Source of the DNA: Dermatemys mawii
Lineage: Eukaryota; Chordata; Testudines; Dermatemydidae
DNA length: 64,000 bases
Reading direction: 5' to 3'
Assembly: GCA_007922305.1 (NCBI GenBank)
Contig: ML677460.1
Location: forward strand, 557,008 to 621,007
Shown here: in pieces, positions 60,316 to 64,000 of the stretch
How positions within the stretch are numbered: the first letter of the stretch is position 1
How the letters are laid out: each line of letters starts with the position of its first letter
The notes under the pieces: model-generated
Databases searched by the model: none
What the model was told of the DNA's origin: nothing
The model's input: only the letters and a program-made list of their open reading frames with translations
Program-made: the position numbers and the translations under genes

Positions 60316-61189
60316 GACACGACCTACCTATGGACCAAAACTCTTTGATGCTGAAATTGCAAATACTGGTGCAACAGCACCACCCGCTGGTTAAAAGGTC
60401 TCCCTCAATTGCACCTGCTGCAGAAAACGCAGCCTCAGTGGTGCACTGGCATTCTCCTGGTTTTTTGTTATTCCAGGAAAGGCAGAGGGCTGGTGCCAGG
60501 AAGGTGTTTTTAAATGGAAAAGAAACAGCTGCCAGAGAAGCTGATTTGCAGAAGGCTCTCTCTCCTTCTCCGAGCAGCATACAAAGGTGGACTAAGACGA
60601 CTTGTGAGAAACTTATTCCACAAGAAGAAAAATGAGAATCAGCCCGGCTACAAAACTAAGGAGCAGCATTTGCTGTCTGCTGATCTAGGTGAAAGGGCTC
60701 ATGTTTACTCCAGCCATCCCCTCAGGATGCTTGACCTGCCCCTGGAGCATCAGCACACCACACCCCCATGCTCCAGGGCAGAGGGGACCAAAGACTGGAC
60801 ATGAGAGATGGGTGAAATGAACAAGGTGATTTAGTCTGAATTCTCCATCTCCCCAGCCAGGGCAGGCTGCTTCACCCAGCCTAGTTTAAAAAACTAGCAC
60901 GGTGGGGCTCACATGGCTTCTTCAGCCAGGCTGCTCTGCAGGCTCACAGCTCTCGTCCCATTCTCAACCTTTATTTCCCTTTGCTTAGTTTCAGCCCGTT
61001 ACCTCCATTGATATGCCTTTGTATCACCCGAGGCTCTAATGCTGCTCACTAGTAGACAATTAGCAAACATCCCTCTGTAGTCGCTGTTTACCCAGGCCGT
61101 TAGCCCTTGTAATCTTTACTAAATTAATAAAGCCTTGCATTTCTTTAGCTCTCAAACTGCTTTAGAATTTCAACAGCCTTGTAGGAGGT
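60316..61189. other. Unassigned non-coding stretch
   Basis: No gene or repeat recognised. Confidence 0.4.
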
Positions 61190-61330
61190 CAGTGTTATTA
61201 TTCTTATTTCCAGAGAAACTGAGGCACAGCATGATTAAAGGATTTGCCCAAGATCACAGAGCCAGCCACTGACAGAGACAAATTAGAACCCATGAGTCTT
61301 GACTCCCAGTCCCCCACTCTAATGATCAGA
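61190..61330. repeat. MIR/CORE-SINE-like relic
   Basis: 'cagagaaactgaggcacagc', 'ggatttgcccaagatcacag', 'tcttgactcccagtccccca'. Confidence 0.65.
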
Positions 61331-61738
61331 TAACACTGATTTCCTCCCTATTGTCTGGTCCCAATCATTATGTGAATGGTACTTACACATTTAAAAAAAC
61401 ACTGATCATTTTTCTGCTTGTTCAAAATAAATATTATTTCACAGTGTGATAAATTCATTTGTAGCCCCTCCAATTTCTCTATTTCATGACAGTATGTTTA
61501 AAACACTTGGAATTTAAAATACCTAATAATAAATTTATTTGACTCAGTTACATAACTGCAGTTCATTGAAAAAGCCCAAGTTCTGTAACTGTGTCCCATA
61601 AACAGGCCTTGAGGAGTTATTTACAGGTGGGACCGGTTTTATTTAAAACATCATTTTTAAATGTATTCCTTGGTTTTGCCTTCGCAGAGAGGAAGGGAAG
61701 GATCCATCAGGCATATCCTCTCCAGAGTTTATTTCTAA

Positions 61739-62161
61739 GGCCTGGTCTACATTTGCACATTGTAGCAGTATAGCTATGTAGGTTAGAGGTGTTTGTTACC
61801 AATACAGTTAAACTGGTACAACGCCTCAGGTGGACATGGTTATACGCTGATCCGGGGGGAAAGGTGCATAAAACACGTTTAGCATAAAACACCTTTATAT
61901 CACTCAAGGGGGGCTGTTTAACTATACTAGCAGAGTTCATAATACCTAGCTCTCAATCTAGCACTTTTCATCAATAGAGCTCAAAATCATTATTCCCATT
62001 TTACAGCTGGGAAAACTGAGGCACAGGGTGGGGCAGTGACTTGCCCAAGGTCACTCAACAGGCCAGTACAACCCACATTCTCCTGGTTTCCAGGCCAGTG
62101 CTCCATCCACTAGGACACACTGCATCCTTAAAGTAGACAATTTTCTAATGTAGACAAGACC
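61739..62161. mobile_element. MITE with TAA duplication, carrying a MIR-like segment
   Basis: Inverted ends ggcctggtctacat and atgtagacaagacc, flanked by taa at 61736-61738 and 62162-62164, the Harbinger-type pattern. The interior resembles the MITEs at 7.7 and 15.2 kb. Positions 61940-62130 are MIR-like sequence. Confidence 0.68.
61940..62130. repeat. MIR/CORE-SINE-like segment in the MITE
   Basis: 'cccattttacagctgggaaa', 'gtgacttgcccaaggtcact', 'ccagtgctccatccactagg'. Confidence 0.68.
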
Positions 62162-62521
62162 TAAATGTCAACTGCTTTTCAGTGCCCCCAAAGACTGACC
62201 AGAAGACAGATTAGCTCAAGGGCCTGGTAACAAGCTACAGAGCTGCTCTTCTGTCTGACTATTTTGAACCCAGCTCAGATCAGTAATGTGTGAAAGCTGC
62301 CTTGGAGTCAGCTGGTCCATCTGAACGCTGGGCTGGGATCTCCATACAACTGTGTCCGCTGCATCAACACAACCTGCCAGCACATTCTCTTGACACAATA
62401 ACTATGTTTCCAACACCTGCAATGTACCCTCACCCCAACAGGCCTTAACAGGCCCTTCCACCCCTCAGAGCCTAGAGACCCTGTAAGCAAATCTCTTTAA
62501 CAGAGGACAATGCTGTATGAA

Positions 62522-62690
62522 AGACAAGGAAGACTTTGTAGCACCTTAGAGACTAACCAGTTTATTTCAGCATAAGCTTTCGTGGGCTTATGCTGAAATA
62601 AACTGGTTAGTCTCTAAGGTGCTACAAAGTCTTCCTCGTCTTATTTACAGATACAGACTAACAGGGCTGCTAATCTTAAACCTGTCACAA
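62522..62690 (-). repeat. Fold-back SINE, perfect 51-base arms
   Basis: Arms 62527-62577 and 62586-62636 are perfectly complementary over 51 bases around the loop tttcgtgg. The right arm continues to the SINE head (agactaacagggctgct). Confidence 0.92.
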
Positions 62691-63185
62691 TGCTGTACGA
62701 GTGGTGCAGCAATGCCACCCTCTGGCTCCACCATCCCCTGCACTCTTCTAGCAGAGAGGAACTGGAAGATCATCCTGAGATGCGGCTAGTACAGAAATGT
62801 TTTGCTCTGGGCAACGTACAACAAGCTGCACCTTGCTGTGTTTAGGGCAGAATATTTGATTTCCTGTTACTGAAGTGATGCAGATTAATTACCAAGGTGA
62901 AATGCATTTCCTGGAGAGGACCATGAACACTTAGGTGGGGACATTTAGACTGTACAGAGTATACACTGCATGCTGACATTATGTGAAAAGTGCACAGCAA
63001 AACTGGCCTGGACCCCACCCCCAGGACGAGCACCAATTGCCTAACAAAAGTGGCTCTTCAACTAATGGTCAAACAATATTGTAGTGGAAACCACAGGGCT
63101 AGCTTAAAGTGGTCACTTAAGAGAGCGAGTTGCCTGTTAAAGTTTGCCCTGAATATAAACTGTATTGCACATACATACAGAACAT
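62691..63185. other. Unassigned non-coding stretch
   Basis: No gene or repeat recognised. Confidence 0.4.
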
Positions 63186-63292
63186 ACTGGGCCACATTCT
63201 GCTCTCAGCTACGGCCAAAAATCCAGTGTAACTCCTATGAAAAGAATGAAACTCCTCCTTCACTTCCACTGGGAACAGAATTGGGGCCACAC
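63186..63292. repeat. Old palindromic amniote repeat
   Basis: Inverted-end words 'ctgggccacattctgctctc' and 'ggaacagaattggggccac', with 'atccagtgtaactcctatg' between. Confidence 0.5.
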
Positions 63293-64000
63293 TGCCTTCT
63301 TTGCACCGCCTTCACTATGGCACTCACAGATGGAAGCAATCCCCAAAACGTAGGACTGGGCCAACTCGCTTTGTCTAATTCCAAATCTACTTGAGCCTGG
63401 GTTCACACATTTAACTTGGAGCTGAACCACAGTCAGGCTCATGTTATACTGAAGTAAGGCTGAAAAAAGAGGATTGTTTCTCTCTGAACCTAAGGAAATG
63501 GGGGAAAAAAGAGGAGAGTGAAAAATGAGCAGAAAAATGAGCAGGTCATAGGGAGGGGAAAACAATAGAGTCCGTACAGCGATAGATGGGTTGACACACG
63601 TAGGCAGCCTCACTTCAGGCAGGTGGGTGTTTTTTAACAGCTAATTCAAAGGGGAGTTCTCTTGGGGAAGGTCTAGGGCCTGGCATTCAGGAGGTCAGAC
63701 TCATGAGGCCACTGGTCCCTCCCAGCCTGACAGCTTAGGAAAAGCTTGTGCCCTGGAAAGAGAAAACCTGCAAACCCAAAACCATTTGTAAGTTGTGAAC
63801 ATGGGGTTTTGCCCTGCCAGTCAAGCAAAGAGCTGGATTTAAGGGCTTTCTTGTTTGGGGAAAGCAGAGATTGGAACCTACTGATTTTACTCTTGATAGC
63901 TGGGGACTGGATTTGATGACCCAGGGGAACCAGTCCTACCTACATCCCCTTTGGGGGGCAGAAGGGGTGTGGGCTTGCTGTTTGAAGGGACTGTCCTACT
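63293..64000. other. Unassigned non-coding stretch to window end
   Basis: No gene or repeat recognised. Confidence 0.4.

Overview
This is eukaryotic, non-coding genomic DNA, most probably from a turtle (Testudines; a crocodilian is the main alternative). The evidence is the repeat content: CR1 LINEs with turtle-type 3' ends, short retroposons carrying a 'gtagccgtgttagtctg' Pol III-like head, PIF/Harbinger and hAT DNA transposons, several endogenous-retrovirus-like solo LTRs, and old amniote CORE-SINE/MIR-like relics. I see no bacterial, viral or organellar gene organisation and no convincing host exon. The window reads as intergenic or intronic DNA colonised in successive layers.

Layout. 0-8 kb: mostly unassigned sequence with a short hAT MITE, one SINE, a 7SL (SRP) RNA-like pseudogene and a MITE. 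8-16 kb: the richest block. A Harbinger transposon (8192-14891; TIRs, TGA target duplication, ORF1 with a predicted intron, broken DDE transposase) sits in one arm of a long inverted repeat. It is itself interrupted by a solo LTR and by a CR1 LINE, and the CR1 is interrupted by a 367-bp retroposon. 17-26 kb: a Harbinger MITE, a 1.6-kb hAT element, and an AT-rich palindromic satellite split by a solo LTR. 26-38 kb: old SINE relics, a 25-base poly(C) run, a G-rich minisatellite, a fold-back SINE, CR1 fragments and a hAT MITE. 38-46.5 kb: a second copy of the 25.4-kb LTR family, several CR1 copies, a CR1 hit by two SINEs and by a 1.5-kb LTR with a 62-bp VNTR (containing the only assembly gap), another LTR candidate, and a GC-rich hAT derivative truncated by a retroposon. 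47-55 kb: CORE-SINE, CR1 3' end, decayed CR1 RT, and a hAT element with a ZMYM1-like transposase broken by two stops and a SINE. 55-64 kb: sparse SINE/MITE copies and a perfect 51-bp fold-back SINE.

No genes cooperate here as a host pathway. Relationships are those of transposons: ORF1 plus transposase within the Harbinger, and CR1-type machinery plausibly mobilising the SINEs. I found no convincing new biological system. The best leads are the chimeric ORF spanning three nested elements, the 7SL-like pseudogene with an unexplained tail, the recurrent fold-back SINEs, and a retroposon whose two copies retain a similar peptide.
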